From Pseudomonadales bacterium (GTDB taxonomy: Bacteria; Pseudomonadota; Gammaproteobacteria; Pseudomonadales; Azotimanducaceae), in contig JAWKZN010000001.1 in assembly GCA_041395945.1 (NCBI GenBank), positions 124,001 to 188,000 on the forward strand: a stretch of DNA of 64,000 nt, written 5' to 3'. Position 1 is the first letter of the stretch, and the number at the start of each line of letters is the position of its first letter. The notes under the pieces are model-generated. The model did not search any database, was not told the DNA's origin, and worked only from the letters and a program-made list of their open reading frames with translations. The translations under genes and the position numbers were made by a program. Below are positions 33,936-43,510 of the stretch, piece by piece.

Positions 33936-34080
33936 GAAGCTGGGTGGCGCAGGGGGTGTGGCGGACCGTGGAGCGACGCCGAGGGCGGCCAATTGACCCG
34001 CTTCGGGGCAAGGGGCCAACAGAGGGCAGCGCGGAGCGCCGGAGCGAGGTCCGCCACACCCCCTGCGCCACCCCAGCCTC
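33936..34080. repeat. Second large inverted repeat
   Basis: Arms 33942-33967 and 34048-34073 are perfect 26-bp reverse complements, and pairing continues imperfectly outward. The 80-bp centre is GC-rich with further short complementarity. The rest of the 33455-34245 gap (about 790 bp) shows no credible gene. Sequence of this palindrome differs from that at 33680-33879. Confidence 0.82.
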
Positions 34081-34245
34081 GAAAACAGCTCCGACAACGG
34101 GCCCCGCCGAGCACCCACACTGCAACGCCAGCGATCTGCCCCGCCAGGTGCGGGTCGATGATTTGGGACCAAGCCCGGCCGCCTTGCTCCCTGAGGTTGC
34201 CTCAGGTTAGATAACCTGCAGGGGATCAATCAGAGGGGGACGATC

Positions 34246-35886
34246 ATGGATTTTCACTTTGCCAGTGTCTGGGAGCGGGTGGCGGACCGGGTACCCGGTC
34301 GTACCGCACTGATCTGGGGGGAAAACAGGCGTACCTGGGCGGAGTTCGATCAGCGGGCGGCGCGTCTCGCCTCGGTGCTCACTGCGCACGGGCTGGCACC
34401 CGGTGCGAAGGTCGGCCTGTATCTGCACAACACGGGTGAGTATCTGGAAGCTCAGTACGGTGTGTTCAAGATCCGCGGCTGCCCGATCAACGTGAACTAC
34501 CGCTACAAGGCGGAGGAACTCATCTATCTGCTCGATAATGCGGACGTCGAAGCCGTGGTGTTCCAGAGCAGCTACGCGATGCGCCTGTGGGAGATCCGTA
34601 AACGCCTGCCCAAGGTGAAACTGTTCCTGCAGGTCGATGACCGCACCGAAGCGCTGCTCGACGGGGCGCTGGATTTCGAAACCGCCCTGTCCCGCGCTGC
34701 GCCGATGCCACGTATCGAACGGGATCCGGCGGACGTCTACATGCTCTACACCGGGGGTACCACAGGCATGCCGAAAGGGGTGATGTATCCCGGCGGTGAG
34801 TTCTGCGGGTACTTCGTGCGCATGGGTGCAGAAGGCCGCGGCCTTGTCCCGCCATCCTGCCTCGCTGAGGTGCCCGGCTATCTGGATCAGATCAGCGAGC
34901 CGCCGGTATCTCTGCCTGCCTGTCCGCTGATGCACGGCACGGGAATGTGGCTGGGCGCAATGGTGCCGCTGCTGGCCGGAGGCACGGTGGTGCTCATGCC
35001 GAAACTGGGTTTCGATCCGGATCTGCTCTTCGGACTGGTGGAGCAGCACCGGGTGAGCGACCTTGTGATCGTGGGGGATGCTTTCGCCCGCCCGATGCTG
35101 GCCACCCTCGATGCCGCGGCTGCACGCGGCAATGCGTACGATCTCAGCTCGGTGAAGCAGATCATCTCCAGTGGCGTGATGTGGAGTGCCGAGACCAAAC
35201 AGGGACTGCTGCGTCACCACGACATGATCCTTGCCGACGTGATGGGCTCCACCGAAGGCGGCATGGGCAGCAGTGTCACGACCCGTGAAAGCACCTCGAA
35301 GACGGCGAAGTTCACCCTCAACGAAGGGGTGGCTGTGTTTACTGATGACGGTCGCCGGGTGACACCCGGATCCGCCGAGATCGGCAAGGTGGCCACCAGT
35401 GGTTTTGTGCCGCTGGGTTACTACAAGGATCCGGAAAAATCCGCCCAGACCTTCCGCGAGATCGACGGTGTGCGTTACAGCTTCCCCGGCGACTACGCCA
35501 CCGTGGAAGCCGATGGCACCATCAACCTGCTCGGCCGGGGCAGCGCCTGCCTGAATACAGGTGGTGAGAAAGTATTTCCGGAGGAAGTGGAGGAGGCGGT
35601 CAAACGCCATCCGGATATCGCCGATTGTCTGGTGGTGGGGGTGCCGGACGAGCGCTTCGGAGAGCGGGTGGTGGCGGTGGCGAGCAGCAGAGACGCAAGT
35701 CTCGACGAAACCGGCCTGATCGATTTCACCCGGGATCATCTGGCGGGCTACAAACTGCCCCGTCACGTGCTCTTTGTCGAGCAGGTACAGCGCGCGCCCA
35801 ATGGCAAGGCGGATTACAAGTGGGCGAAGAAAGTGGCCCTTGCCGCCTATGGCAAAGACACCGCGGCGGGTGGGGGAGCTCAGTGA
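34246..35886 (+). CDS. AMP-forming acyl-CoA synthetase
   Basis: 546-residue adenylate-forming ligase. Motifs: YTGGTTGMPKGVMY at about residues 166-179, ADVMGSTEGGMG, the hinge-region GDYATVEADGTINLLGRGSACLNTGGEKVFPEEVEEAV and the catalytic Lys near the end (PNGKADYKW). It closely parallels the ligase at 19029 in the GR-x-N/S-x-C-x-NTGGEKVFPEEVEE region, so the two are paralogues. Ribosome site AGAGGGGGA precedes the ATG at 34246. The next gene, a CoA-transferase, starts in its stop (GTGA). The substrate is a carboxylic acid of unknown type. Confidence 0.9.
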   Translation: MDFHFASVWERVADRVPGRTALIWGENRRTWAEFDQRAARLASVLTAHGLAPGAKVGLYLHNTGEYLEAQYGVFKIRGCPINVNYRYKAEELIYLLDNADVEAVVFQSSYAMRLWEIRKRLPKVKLFLQVDDRTEALLDGALDFETALSRAAPMPRIERDPADVYMLYTGGTTGMPKGVMYPGGEFCGYFVRMGAEGRGLVPPSCLAEVPGYLDQISEPPVSLPACPLMHGTGMWLGAMVPLLAGGTVVLMPKLGFDPDLLFGLVEQHRVSDLVIVGDAFARPMLATLDAAAARGNAYDLSSVKQIISSGVMWSAETKQGLLRHHDMILADVMGSTEGGMGSSVTTRESTSKTAKFTLNEGVAVFTDDGRRVTPGSAEIGKVATSGFVPLGYYKDPEKSAQTFREIDGVRYSFPGDYATVEADGTINLLGRGSACLNTGGEKVFPEEVEEAVKRHPDIADCLVVGVPDERFGERVVAVASSRDASLDETGLIDFTRDHLAGYKLPRHVLFVEQVQRAPNGKADYKWAKKVALAAYGKDTAAGGGAQ

Positions 35887-37049
35887 ACGCCGGACCCCTG
35901 AATGGCATTCGTGTGGTGGACCTCACCAGCATGATCTCCGGTCCGGTAGCCACCATGATGCTGGCCGATCAGGGCGCCGATGTCATCAAGGTGGAACCGC
36001 CGTCCGGTGACCTGGTGCGTTACATGGGTCCGAACCGGGAAGGATTGAGTTCCGGTTTCATCTCTGCCAATCGCAGCAAGCGCAGCCTCGTAGTGGATCT
36101 GAAAACGTCCGCCGGAATGGCGGTGGTGAAGAAACTGATCGCCACGGCAGACGTCTTCGTGCAGAACTTCCGCCCGGGTGCCATCGAGCGGATGGGTCTT
36201 GGCGAGGGAGTGGTGCGAGGCCTGCGGGAAGACATCGTCTATGTCTCGATCAGCGGCTTCGGGGAGACCGGGCCTTATGCCCACAAACGGGTCTATGACC
36301 CGGTGATTCAGGCGCTGTCCGGACTGGCGGATATTCAGAAAGACGGGGAGACCGGCCGGCCGAAGATGGTGCGCACCATCATCCCTGACAAGACCACGGC
36401 ACTGGCTGCAGCCCAGGCGATCACGGCGGCGCTGTTTGCCCGGGAGCGCGGCGCCGGCGGGCAGCATGTGAAGCTGGCGATGCTCGATGCGATGGTGGCC
36501 TATCTGTGGCCCGAAGGCATGTCGGGCTTCACCTTCGTCGGTACAGAGGTGAAGGCTGCGCGGGCTCAGCTCGCCCAGGATCTGATCTTTCAGACGCTGG
36601 ATGGCTATATCACCGCCGGTGCGGTTTCCGATGCGGAGTGGCAGGGCATGTGCCGTGCCCTGGAGCAGCCTGAGTGGCTCGAAGACGCACGTTTCCGCAC
36701 GGCCAACGACCGCATCATCAATGTGCGCGAACGCCTTGCCATGACGGGCGAAGTACTTGCGACGCGCAGCAGCGCGGAATGGCTCGATCGACTGGATGCG
36801 GAAGGGGTGCCCTGCGGTCCGGTCCTGCAGCGTCATGAGGTCTTCGTACAGGAGCAGATCCGTATCAACGGCACGGTCAGCGAATATGACCATCCGGTGG
36901 CGGGGCGGATCCGCCAGCCCCGGCCCGCGGCACAGTTCGACAAGACACCTGCCTCAATGACCCGGCATGCGCCTACCCTTGGCGAGCACACGGCGCAACT
37001 GCTGGAGGAACTGGGCTTCGACCCTGGTACTTTGCGGGATCTCGGCTAG
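35883..37049 (+). CDS. Class III CoA-transferase (CaiB/BaiF family)
   Basis: 388 residues from the GTG at 35883 that overlaps the ligase stop by 4 nt. The opening GPLNGIRVVDLTSMISGPVATMMLADQGADVIKVEPP is typical of the family in spacing and content (split here by family-wide conserved Gly). The catalytic Asp should be in KLAMLDAMVAYLW; RSKRSLVVDLK and FVQNFRPGA are other family blocks. It moves CoA between organic acids. With the upstream ligase it could activate or recycle a CoA ester of an imported acid. Confidence 0.88.
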   Translation: MNAGPLNGIRVVDLTSMISGPVATMMLADQGADVIKVEPPSGDLVRYMGPNREGLSSGFISANRSKRSLVVDLKTSAGMAVVKKLIATADVFVQNFRPGAIERMGLGEGVVRGLREDIVYVSISGFGETGPYAHKRVYDPVIQALSGLADIQKDGETGRPKMVRTIIPDKTTALAAAQAITAALFARERGAGGQHVKLAMLDAMVAYLWPEGMSGFTFVGTEVKAARAQLAQDLIFQTLDGYITAGAVSDAEWQGMCRALEQPEWLEDARFRTANDRIINVRERLAMTGEVLATRSSAEWLDRLDAEGVPCGPVLQRHEVFVQEQIRINGTVSEYDHPVAGRIRQPRPAAQFDKTPASMTRHAPTLGEHTAQLLEELGFDPGTLRDLG

Positions 37050-37080
37050 ATTTAATCCAGTCCCGGATAAGTTTTCAGTT

Positions 37081-38136
37081 ATGCCGTCGATGCCGCAATT
37101 CGAAACCTCGCTGGAAGAGTCGGTCGCCATCCTCAAACAGGCGCTGCCGCTGATGAGCCAGTACCGGGTACCGACGATTCCCCAGAACTATGCGGTCTGG
37201 TTCGACTACATCTCCAGTCATTCCAGCGAACTGCGCGACGAGCTGAAGGCTCATATCGCCAACCACGACAAATTCACACCCGATCTGTGCCGGCAGATCT
37301 ACGAGAAGTATTTCCTCGACGAGATCCGGGCCGAGGTGGACGGTATCCAGGGGGCGGTCAGGGAAGCAGTTGAAACCGTGATCCGGGAACTGGGTGCGCT
37401 GGGCCAGGACGTGTCCCATTTCTCCGGTGTGCTGGACAGTTGCGGCGACAAGCTGCGGGAAGACCTCAGTCAGGAAGACATCAAGGAGCTGGTTACCCAG
37501 CTCGCCCGGGAGACCCAGGTGACCCGGGAGCGCAGCGCCCAGGTGGAGAATTCGCTGCAGGTGATGCATCAGGAACTCGGTGAACTGCGCGCCCAGGTGC
37601 ATGCATTGAGCCGGGATTCACAGACCGATGCCCTCACCGGTGTGTCGAACCGCAGAGCGTTCGACAAGGCCCTCGACCGGCTGACGACGGAGGCGACAGC
37701 CTCCGGACAGTCGCTGTGCCTCATCATGGTCGACATCGACTTTTTCAAGGCCTTCAACGATACCCACGGCCATATGGTGGGGGATCAGGTGTTGCGAGTG
37801 GTCGCCCAGGAAATGCAGCAGTGTGTGAAAGGGCGGGACATGCTGGCGCGTTATGGCGGTGAGGAATTCGCCGTGCTGCTGCCGGCCACGCCGATCGCCG
37901 GTGCGCGCATGCTGGCGGAAAGTATCCGGGTGATCATCGAGAATCAGGTGATCGACGGCCACGACGGTAAGCGTCTGGAATCCGTAACCATCTCTCTGGG
38001 TGTGGCCCAGTTCGCGCCGGGAGAAACCCCGGGTGATTTCCTGCACCGGGCGGACGAGTGCCTCTACCGCTCCAAACAGCATGGCCGCAACCGTGTCACC
38101 ACCGAAGCGGATCTCGAGGCCAACGGCAGCGGCTGA
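37081..38136 (+). CDS. GGDEF diguanylate cyclase
   Basis: 351-residue c-di-GMP synthase. The C-terminal GGDEF domain (about residues 190-345) carries the active-site variant GGEEF at 259-263 plus DALTGVSNRRAF and DIDFFKAFNDTHGH. The product-inhibition site upstream reads KGRD rather than canonical RxxD, so feedback control may be absent. The N-terminal half is helical (LEESVAILKQ, YAVWFDYISSHS, RQIYEKYFLDE) and ends in a coiled coil (VTRERSAQVENSLQ). It has no membrane segment, so it is soluble. The ATG at 37081 is favoured. Confidence 0.9.
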   Translation: MPSMPQFETSLEESVAILKQALPLMSQYRVPTIPQNYAVWFDYISSHSSELRDELKAHIANHDKFTPDLCRQIYEKYFLDEIRAEVDGIQGAVREAVETVIRELGALGQDVSHFSGVLDSCGDKLREDLSQEDIKELVTQLARETQVTRERSAQVENSLQVMHQELGELRAQVHALSRDSQTDALTGVSNRRAFDKALDRLTTEATASGQSLCLIMVDIDFFKAFNDTHGHMVGDQVLRVVAQEMQQCVKGRDMLARYGGEEFAVLLPATPIAGARMLAESIRVIIENQVIDGHDGKRLESVTISLGVAQFAPGETPGDFLHRADECLYRSKQHGRNRVTTEADLEANGSG

Positions 38137-38236
38137 GCGACGCCTCGCACCGGCAATTTCTTTCTTGCAGCGCAACATGCGGCTACAATCCCGCATTCGG
38201 AGTAATTTGGGCCGTTCCCTGCGGCAGTCACACAGC

Positions 38237-39829
38237 ATGTCCCGGTTGCAGCGCGACTTCGCGTCGATAGCGGATCAGCGTTTCGACCTTGCCATCGTCG
38301 GCGGCGGTATCACCGGCGCCGGTGTGGCGCGTCATGCAGCCCTCGCCGGTCTGAAGACCCTGCTCATCGAAGCGGATGACTTTGCTTCCGGTACTTCGTC
38401 CCGTTCCACCAAACTCATTCACGGCGGACTGCGCTATCTCGCCATGGGTGACATTGCGCTGGTGAGAGAGGGGGCCCTCGAGCGCAAGAGTCTCAAGACC
38501 ATGGCACCCCATCTGGCCCAGTCCCAGTGGATGGTGGTGCCCGCAGCCAGTCGTGCGGAGCTGTGGAAGCTGCGCGCGGGCATTACCACTTACGAGAAAC
38601 TAGGCGCGGTAGAGCGTGCCGACAGGCACCAGAACTGGGACGCTGCGGATCTTTCCGACCGGGAACCCCTCCTCGACCGGGCGCACTTTCCCTTTGCCTG
38701 TGCGTATAAAGAATATCTGACCGACGATGCACGGCTGGTAATCGCTGCACTGCGCTCTGCGGTCGCGGAGGGCGGGGTCGTCTGCAATTACGCGCGTCTC
38801 GAAGCCTTTGAAGAGCGTGACGGTGAGGTGATCCTCACCGTCGCCGATGCGCTCAGCGGGTCTGTCCTGAGTACTCGGGCGTCGGTGATGGTGAATGCCG
38901 CGGGTCCCTGGGTGGAGGCGGTGAACGCGCGCCGCACCCGGGGCGTTGTCCCCGGTGGGGATCGCCTGCATCTGTCCAAAGGCGTGCACATCGGACTGCC
39001 CCGTACCCAGCTGCCGGTACGCAACATGGTGATGATGACGGCTCCGGATGGTCGACCCGTGTTCGCGATCCCCCGGGGTACCGTCACCTATGTGGGCACC
39101 ACGGATACCAGCGAGCGCGGGGCCCCCGGCCACTGGCCCCGGGTCGATCCGGCGGATGTGGACTATCTGCTCGCCCCGCTGCGAACCTACTTTCCTGACA
39201 CGACACCCCGTGCAGCAGACGTGGTCAGCGCCTGGGCCGGATTGCGTCCGCTGATCAATCAGCCGGGTCGGGCACCGAAGGAGATGTCGCGCAAGGAAGA
39301 GATCTGGGTGGATGGTCGCACCGTCACGGTGGCGGGTGGCAAACTCACCGGGTTCCGCAAGATGGCGGAGCAGGTACTGGCGCCGGTGGGGCGGCTGCTT
39401 GGCCGATCTGTCGCATTGCAGGACCCTCTGGCCCGGCTGCCGGGTGGGGACTGTGAAGATGTGGAAGTACTCCGCAGCGATATCGCCGCCAGACTCGATC
39501 TCGACGAGATCGTCTCCGGCCGGCTGGCCAGGCTCTATGGCAGCGAGATCGACAGGGTGCTGGGTGCTGCACCGGTGCGTGTCTCACCGGGTGTGTATGA
39601 GGAAGAAATCCGCTGGGCGGTAGAGCAGGAAAGCGCCCAGACCCTGGTCGATCTGATGTACCGGCGGCTGCGTCTGCCCTGGTTCAGACCCGCAGAGACC
39701 GCCACGGTCGCGGCGGCAGCGGGCACCATCATGGCCGGGCTGCTGGGGTGGGACGCAGCGGAGCTTTCCCGTCAGAGGCTCGCCTTCGAAGAACGGGAAC
39801 GACAGGACCTCAGTTTCAAAGCCGGCTGA
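38237..39829 (+). CDS. glpD: Aerobic glycerol-3-phosphate dehydrogenase
   Basis: 530-residue FAD-dependent dehydrogenase that oxidises glycerol-3-phosphate to dihydroxyacetone phosphate and feeds electrons to quinone at the inner membrane. The FAD motif VGGGITGAGVARHAALAG is near residues 21-38, followed by the family block SGTSSRSTKLIHGGLRYL and the later GTVTYVGTTDT. Length is typical for GlpD. The ATG at 38237 fits the FAD-binding start; the longer frame overlaps the cyclase gene. No glycerol kinase or facilitator is next to it. Confidence 0.93.
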   Translation: MSRLQRDFASIADQRFDLAIVGGGITGAGVARHAALAGLKTLLIEADDFASGTSSRSTKLIHGGLRYLAMGDIALVREGALERKSLKTMAPHLAQSQWMVVPAASRAELWKLRAGITTYEKLGAVERADRHQNWDAADLSDREPLLDRAHFPFACAYKEYLTDDARLVIAALRSAVAEGGVVCNYARLEAFEERDGEVILTVADALSGSVLSTRASVMVNAAGPWVEAVNARRTRGVVPGGDRLHLSKGVHIGLPRTQLPVRNMVMMTAPDGRPVFAIPRGTVTYVGTTDTSERGAPGHWPRVDPADVDYLLAPLRTYFPDTTPRAADVVSAWAGLRPLINQPGRAPKEMSRKEEIWVDGRTVTVAGGKLTGFRKMAEQVLAPVGRLLGRSVALQDPLARLPGGDCEDVEVLRSDIAARLDLDEIVSGRLARLYGSEIDRVLGAAPVRVSPGVYEEEIRWAVEQESAQTLVDLMYRRLRLPWFRPAETATVAAAAGTIMAGLLGWDAAELSRQRLAFEERERQDLSFKAG

Positions 39830-39914
39830 TCCGTCTGCCATCGCCTGCGGGAATGTTAGACTCCCCTCTTTCGTTTCACCATCTGTTCTAAAGCCAGTCG
39901 AGGAGGTTTTCACC

Positions 39915-41567
39915 ATGGCCATGCAGCATACGCCCCTGCTGATGTCGAACGTGCTCGATCGTGGTGCAAAGGTTGCACCCGGAGAGGAAATTGTCACGGC
40001 GACAGAGACAGGTTCACGCCGGCAGACTTATCGGGATACCGCCAATCGGGCTCATCAGCTTGCTCATGCGCTGAAGAATGCCGGTGTGAAGGTCGGCGAC
40101 CGGGTCGGCACCTTCATGTGGAACGGCTCCCGTCACCTGGAGGCCTACCATGCCTGTGCGGGCATGGGCGCGGTGCTGCACACGCTCAACGTCCGCCTGT
40201 CTGATACCGATCTCGAATACATCATCGGCCATGCCCAGGATCGGCTCATCATTGCCGATGCCGACACATTGCCGCTGCTGGAAAAACTCAAAGGCCGCAT
40301 GCCCAGTGTGGAGCGGATTGTGGTGGCGACCGAAGACAGCCATAAGGGCTGGAAGACCGATCTGCCGAACCCGGTGGACTACGAAGCTTTCATCAAAGGC
40401 CAGCCGACCCGTTACGAGTGGCCGCAGATCGATGAGAACTCGCCCCTGGGACTCTGTTACACAAGCGGCACCACGGGAAATCCGAAAGGCGTGGAATACG
40501 AGCATCGTTCCCAGTATCTGCACACCATGACCCAGTGCATGACCGACAGCATGAATCTGTCTGCGACCGATTGTCTGCTGGGCATAGTGCCGATGTTCCA
40601 TGCGATGGGCTGGGGGCTGCCCTGGTCTGCGCTCATGCTCGGCTGCAAACAGGTGATGCCGCACCGCTTCATGGATCCCGCCAGACTCATCAGGCTGATG
40701 GCGGATGAGCAGGTTACGGTCTCGGCTGGCGTGCCCACCATCTGGCAGGGGGTGAAAGCCATCTATGAAGCCAATCCCGGCGAATACGATCTCTCCCATC
40801 TCTCCAGGGTCACCTGTGGTGGCTCCGCACCGCCGCCGTCACTGATCCGCTGGTACTGGGACACCCTGGGGGTGGAGATGATTCAGGGCTGGGGTATGAC
40901 CGAAACCTCGCCGCTGGCCACTTTGTCACGCCGGGTGAACAAACGCTCTCAGCTTGCGCTGTCGGAAGATGAGCAGTTCGAGAACGTGGCCAAAGCGGGT
41001 CAGATCATGCCGGGCATCGAGGTGGAAATATTCGATGATGAGTTCAACAGGCTGCCCCACGATGGCGAGACAGTTGGCGAGATTCTCGTGCGCGGCCCCT
41101 GGATCTGTTCGGAGTACTACAACAACCCCCAGCCTGAGAAGTTCCACGACGGCTGGCTCATCACCGGCGACGTCGGCAAGATCGATCCGGAGGAGTACCT
41201 CATCATCAGCGATCGCTCCAAGGATCTGGTGAAGAGCGGGGGTGAATGGATATCTTCCGTCGATCTGGAGAACAACATCGTTGCGATCAAGGGTGTTGCC
41301 CAGGCCTGTGTGGTGGCTCAGCCGCATCCGAAGTGGGATGAACGACCTGTTGCGCTGGTCGTTCTCGACAAGGACGCGGAAGTTTCGAAGGAGACGATTC
41401 TCGAGCACTGCGGCAAGACCTTTGCAAAATGGCAACTGCCCGACGATGTGATCTACGTGGACAGCGTACCGCTGACCTCCACCGGCAAAATGGATAAGAA
41501 GGTCGTACGGGCCGAACTGGATGCAAAGGGTTACAAACTGCCCGACCTGCGGGACAAGGCAGGCTGA
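39915..41567 (+). CDS. AMP-forming fatty-acyl-CoA synthetase
   Basis: 550-residue ligase of the long-chain/medium-chain type. Motifs: CYTSGTTGNPKGVEY near residues 179-193, QGWGMTETSP, the hinge GWLITGDVGKIDPEEYLIISDRSKD and the catalytic Lys in TSTGKMDKK. GGEWISSVDLEN matches the fatty-acyl-CoA synthetase subgroup represented by AlkK-like enzymes. The ribosome site is GAGGAGG before the ATG at 39915. It stands alone between glpD and the ABC exporter. It is more distant from the two ligases at 19029 and 34246, which use a different hinge sequence. Confidence 0.9.
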   Translation: MAMQHTPLLMSNVLDRGAKVAPGEEIVTATETGSRRQTYRDTANRAHQLAHALKNAGVKVGDRVGTFMWNGSRHLEAYHACAGMGAVLHTLNVRLSDTDLEYIIGHAQDRLIIADADTLPLLEKLKGRMPSVERIVVATEDSHKGWKTDLPNPVDYEAFIKGQPTRYEWPQIDENSPLGLCYTSGTTGNPKGVEYEHRSQYLHTMTQCMTDSMNLSATDCLLGIVPMFHAMGWGLPWSALMLGCKQVMPHRFMDPARLIRLMADEQVTVSAGVPTIWQGVKAIYEANPGEYDLSHLSRVTCGGSAPPPSLIRWYWDTLGVEMIQGWGMTETSPLATLSRRVNKRSQLALSEDEQFENVAKAGQIMPGIEVEIFDDEFNRLPHDGETVGEILVRGPWICSEYYNNPQPEKFHDGWLITGDVGKIDPEEYLIISDRSKDLVKSGGEWISSVDLENNIVAIKGVAQACVVAQPHPKWDERPVALVVLDKDAEVSKETILEHCGKTFAKWQLPDDVIYVDSVPLTSTGKMDKKVVRAELDAKGYKLPDLRDKAG

Positions 41568-41616
41568 TTCAACAGCCTGCTAGAATGCGCGGCCAGGTGA
41601 ATTGCTTAAAGCCGCC

Positions 41617-42663
41617 ATGACTCAACCGCAGATCATCGTGGAGGGGTTGCAGAAGCAGTTCACCGTGGCTGAGCGGGATCCCGGGCTCTGGGGCGCGCTT
41701 CGCGGTCTCGCGCGGCGCCGCTACCGCACCGTGCGTGCGCTCGAAGACATTTCCTTTTCCGTAAACGCCGGCGAGCTGGTGGGCTACATTGGTCCCAACG
41801 GCGCGGGTAAATCCACCACCATCAAGGTACTCGCCGGTATTCTGGTGCCTTCGGCAGGTGAGTGCCGGGTACAGGGGCGTGTACCCTGGCGCGACCGGGT
41901 GGCTCATGTCGCCGACATCGGTGTGGTGTTCGGTCAGCGCACGCAGCTCTGGTGGGATCTGCCGGTGGTGGAATCCTTCGAACTGTTGCGGGACATCTAT
42001 CGGGTCGAAGATGGCGCTTACCGGCGCACCCTCGATGAACTGGTCGCGCTCCTGAGTCTCGCGCCGCTACTGGATGTCCCGGTGCGACAGCTCAGTCTCG
42101 GTCAGCGCATGCGCTGCGACCTGGCTGCCTCACTTCTGCACCAGCCCCGCCTGCTCTTTCTCGATGAACCCACGATCGGCCTCGATGCGGTCTCCAAACT
42201 TGCCATGCGGGATTTCGTGAAGCGACAGAATCGTGAGCGGGGCACCACCGTGCTGCTCACCACACATGATATGGATGACATCGAAGCGCTGTGTACCCGG
42301 GTGATGCTCATCAACCACGGCCGTCTGCTGATGGATGGTACCGTGGAGAATCTGAAAAGCGCCCGCCGCCGGGTGGTGGTGGACTTCGACGGGATACCTG
42401 AACTCAAGGCGGCACACAGCAGGCTTGTGCAGCAGGTCGCCAGCGCGGGTGCCGGGCCATTTCTGCCCGGGCGGGGGCGTGGCGAGCGGGTGGTGTTCGA
42501 GGTGGAGGCCGGTGCCCCCGCACTGGTCGCCGAGCTCACGGCCTGCTACGCGGTGCGGGATCTGATGGTGGAACATCCACCCATCGAGGAGACGGTGGCC
42601 GCACTTTATACCGAGCTTGGTCATGCCGAGCCCGGTCGTCCGGTTCCGGGGACTCCGGGATGA
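41617..42663 (+). CDS. ABC-2 exporter ATP-binding protein
   Basis: 348-residue ATPase. Walker A GPNGAGKST (near residues 60-68), signature LSLGQRMR and Walker B LLFLDEP are intact; the LARRRYRTVRALEDISF segment and the domain after about 240 are typical of the ABC-2 type with two pfam06182-like permeases (EcsA-/DrrA-related). The ATG at 41617 is chosen over a TTG at 41602. Two membrane subunits follow. The substrate is unknown. Confidence 0.88.
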   Translation: MTQPQIIVEGLQKQFTVAERDPGLWGALRGLARRRYRTVRALEDISFSVNAGELVGYIGPNGAGKSTTIKVLAGILVPSAGECRVQGRVPWRDRVAHVADIGVVFGQRTQLWWDLPVVESFELLRDIYRVEDGAYRRTLDELVALLSLAPLLDVPVRQLSLGQRMRCDLAASLLHQPRLLFLDEPTIGLDAVSKLAMRDFVKRQNRERGTTVLLTTHDMDDIEALCTRVMLINHGRLLMDGTVENLKSARRRVVVDFDGIPELKAAHSRLVQQVASAGAGPFLPGRGRGERVVFEVEAGAPALVAELTACYAVRDLMVEHPPIEETVAALYTELGHAEPGRPVPGTPG

Positions 42664-42691
42664 GCGGGTCGACTCCAGGCGTCGGGCGATT

Positions 42692-43510
42692 GTGGTGAGC
42701 GCCTATCTGGCCATCCTCGGCATGCGCTGCAAGGTGCTGCTGCAGTATCGCGCGGCCGCCTTCGCCGGTTTCGTGACGCAGCTTTTCTGGGGTTTCATCA
42801 AGGTGATGGTGTTCGTGGCCTTCTATGCCGCGGTCAGTGAACCCCAGCCGCTGGATTTCAGCCAGGTGCTCGTCTACATCTGGCTGGGTCAGGGTCTGCT
42901 TGGCCTGCTGCCCTGGAACGTGGATCGGGAGATTGCCGGTCAGATCCGCACCGGCAATGTGGCCTACGAACTGCTCAGGCCGCTGGGGCTCTATGCCTAC
43001 TGGTTTGCCCGCACACTGGCTTTCCGCCTGGTGCCGACCGGCTTGCGGGTAGTGCCCATGCTTGTATTCACCTGGTTTGCGCTGCCGCTGCTCGGCCTGG
43101 GGGAGTGGGCGCTGCCGCCGCCACCGGGGTGGGTGAACGCGGTACTTTTCTGTTTTGCGGTAGCGGGTGCGCTGTTTCTGTCCACGGCCTTCACCATGGT
43201 GCTGCACATCGGCCTGATCTGGACGATATCCGGGGAGGGCATCAATCGGATGATGCCCGGTATCGTGCCCCTGCTCGCAGGGCTTGTGGTGCCTCTGCCC
43301 CTGTTCCCGGACTGGCTGCAGCCTGTTCTGTACTGGCAGCCCTTCCGCAGCATGGCGGATGTGCCGTTCCGCATCTACAGCGGTCATATCAGCGCCGCCG
43401 AAGCCCTGCCCGAACTGCTCCTGCAGTGGTTGTGGTTTGGGCTGATCGTGACCTTCGGGCTGGCGCTGCTCGGTCGTGCCGGTCGACGGCTGGTGGTGCA
43501 GGGTGGCTGA
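42692..43510 (+). CDS. ABC-2 type permease subunit 1
   Basis: Membrane subunit with about six helices (FVTQLFWGFIKVMVFVAF, VPMLVFTWFALPLLG, IVPLLAGLVVPLPLF and others). YIWLGQGLLGLLPWNVDREIA and the GNVAYELLRPLG segment are typical of the ABC-2 family 6 permeases. The start is uncertain: the frame is open from 42617, overlapping the ATPase gene by 47 nt, while the GTG at 42692 begins just before the first helix. Its stop overlaps the next permease. Confidence 0.82.
   Translation: MVSAYLAILGMRCKVLLQYRAAAFAGFVTQLFWGFIKVMVFVAFYAAVSEPQPLDFSQVLVYIWLGQGLLGLLPWNVDREIAGQIRTGNVAYELLRPLGLYAYWFARTLAFRLVPTGLRVVPMLVFTWFALPLLGLGEWALPPPPGWVNAVLFCFAVAGALFLSTAFTMVLHIGLIWTISGEGINRMMPGIVPLLAGLVVPLPLFPDWLQPVLYWQPFRSMADVPFRIYSGHISAAEALPELLLQWLWFGLIVTFGLALLGRAGRRLVVQGG

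Noticed and set aside
33704..34229. Several overlapping frames of 100-160 codons in the palindromic gap
   Set aside because: They mirror one another on opposite strands because of the inverted repeats and show no protein-like order.
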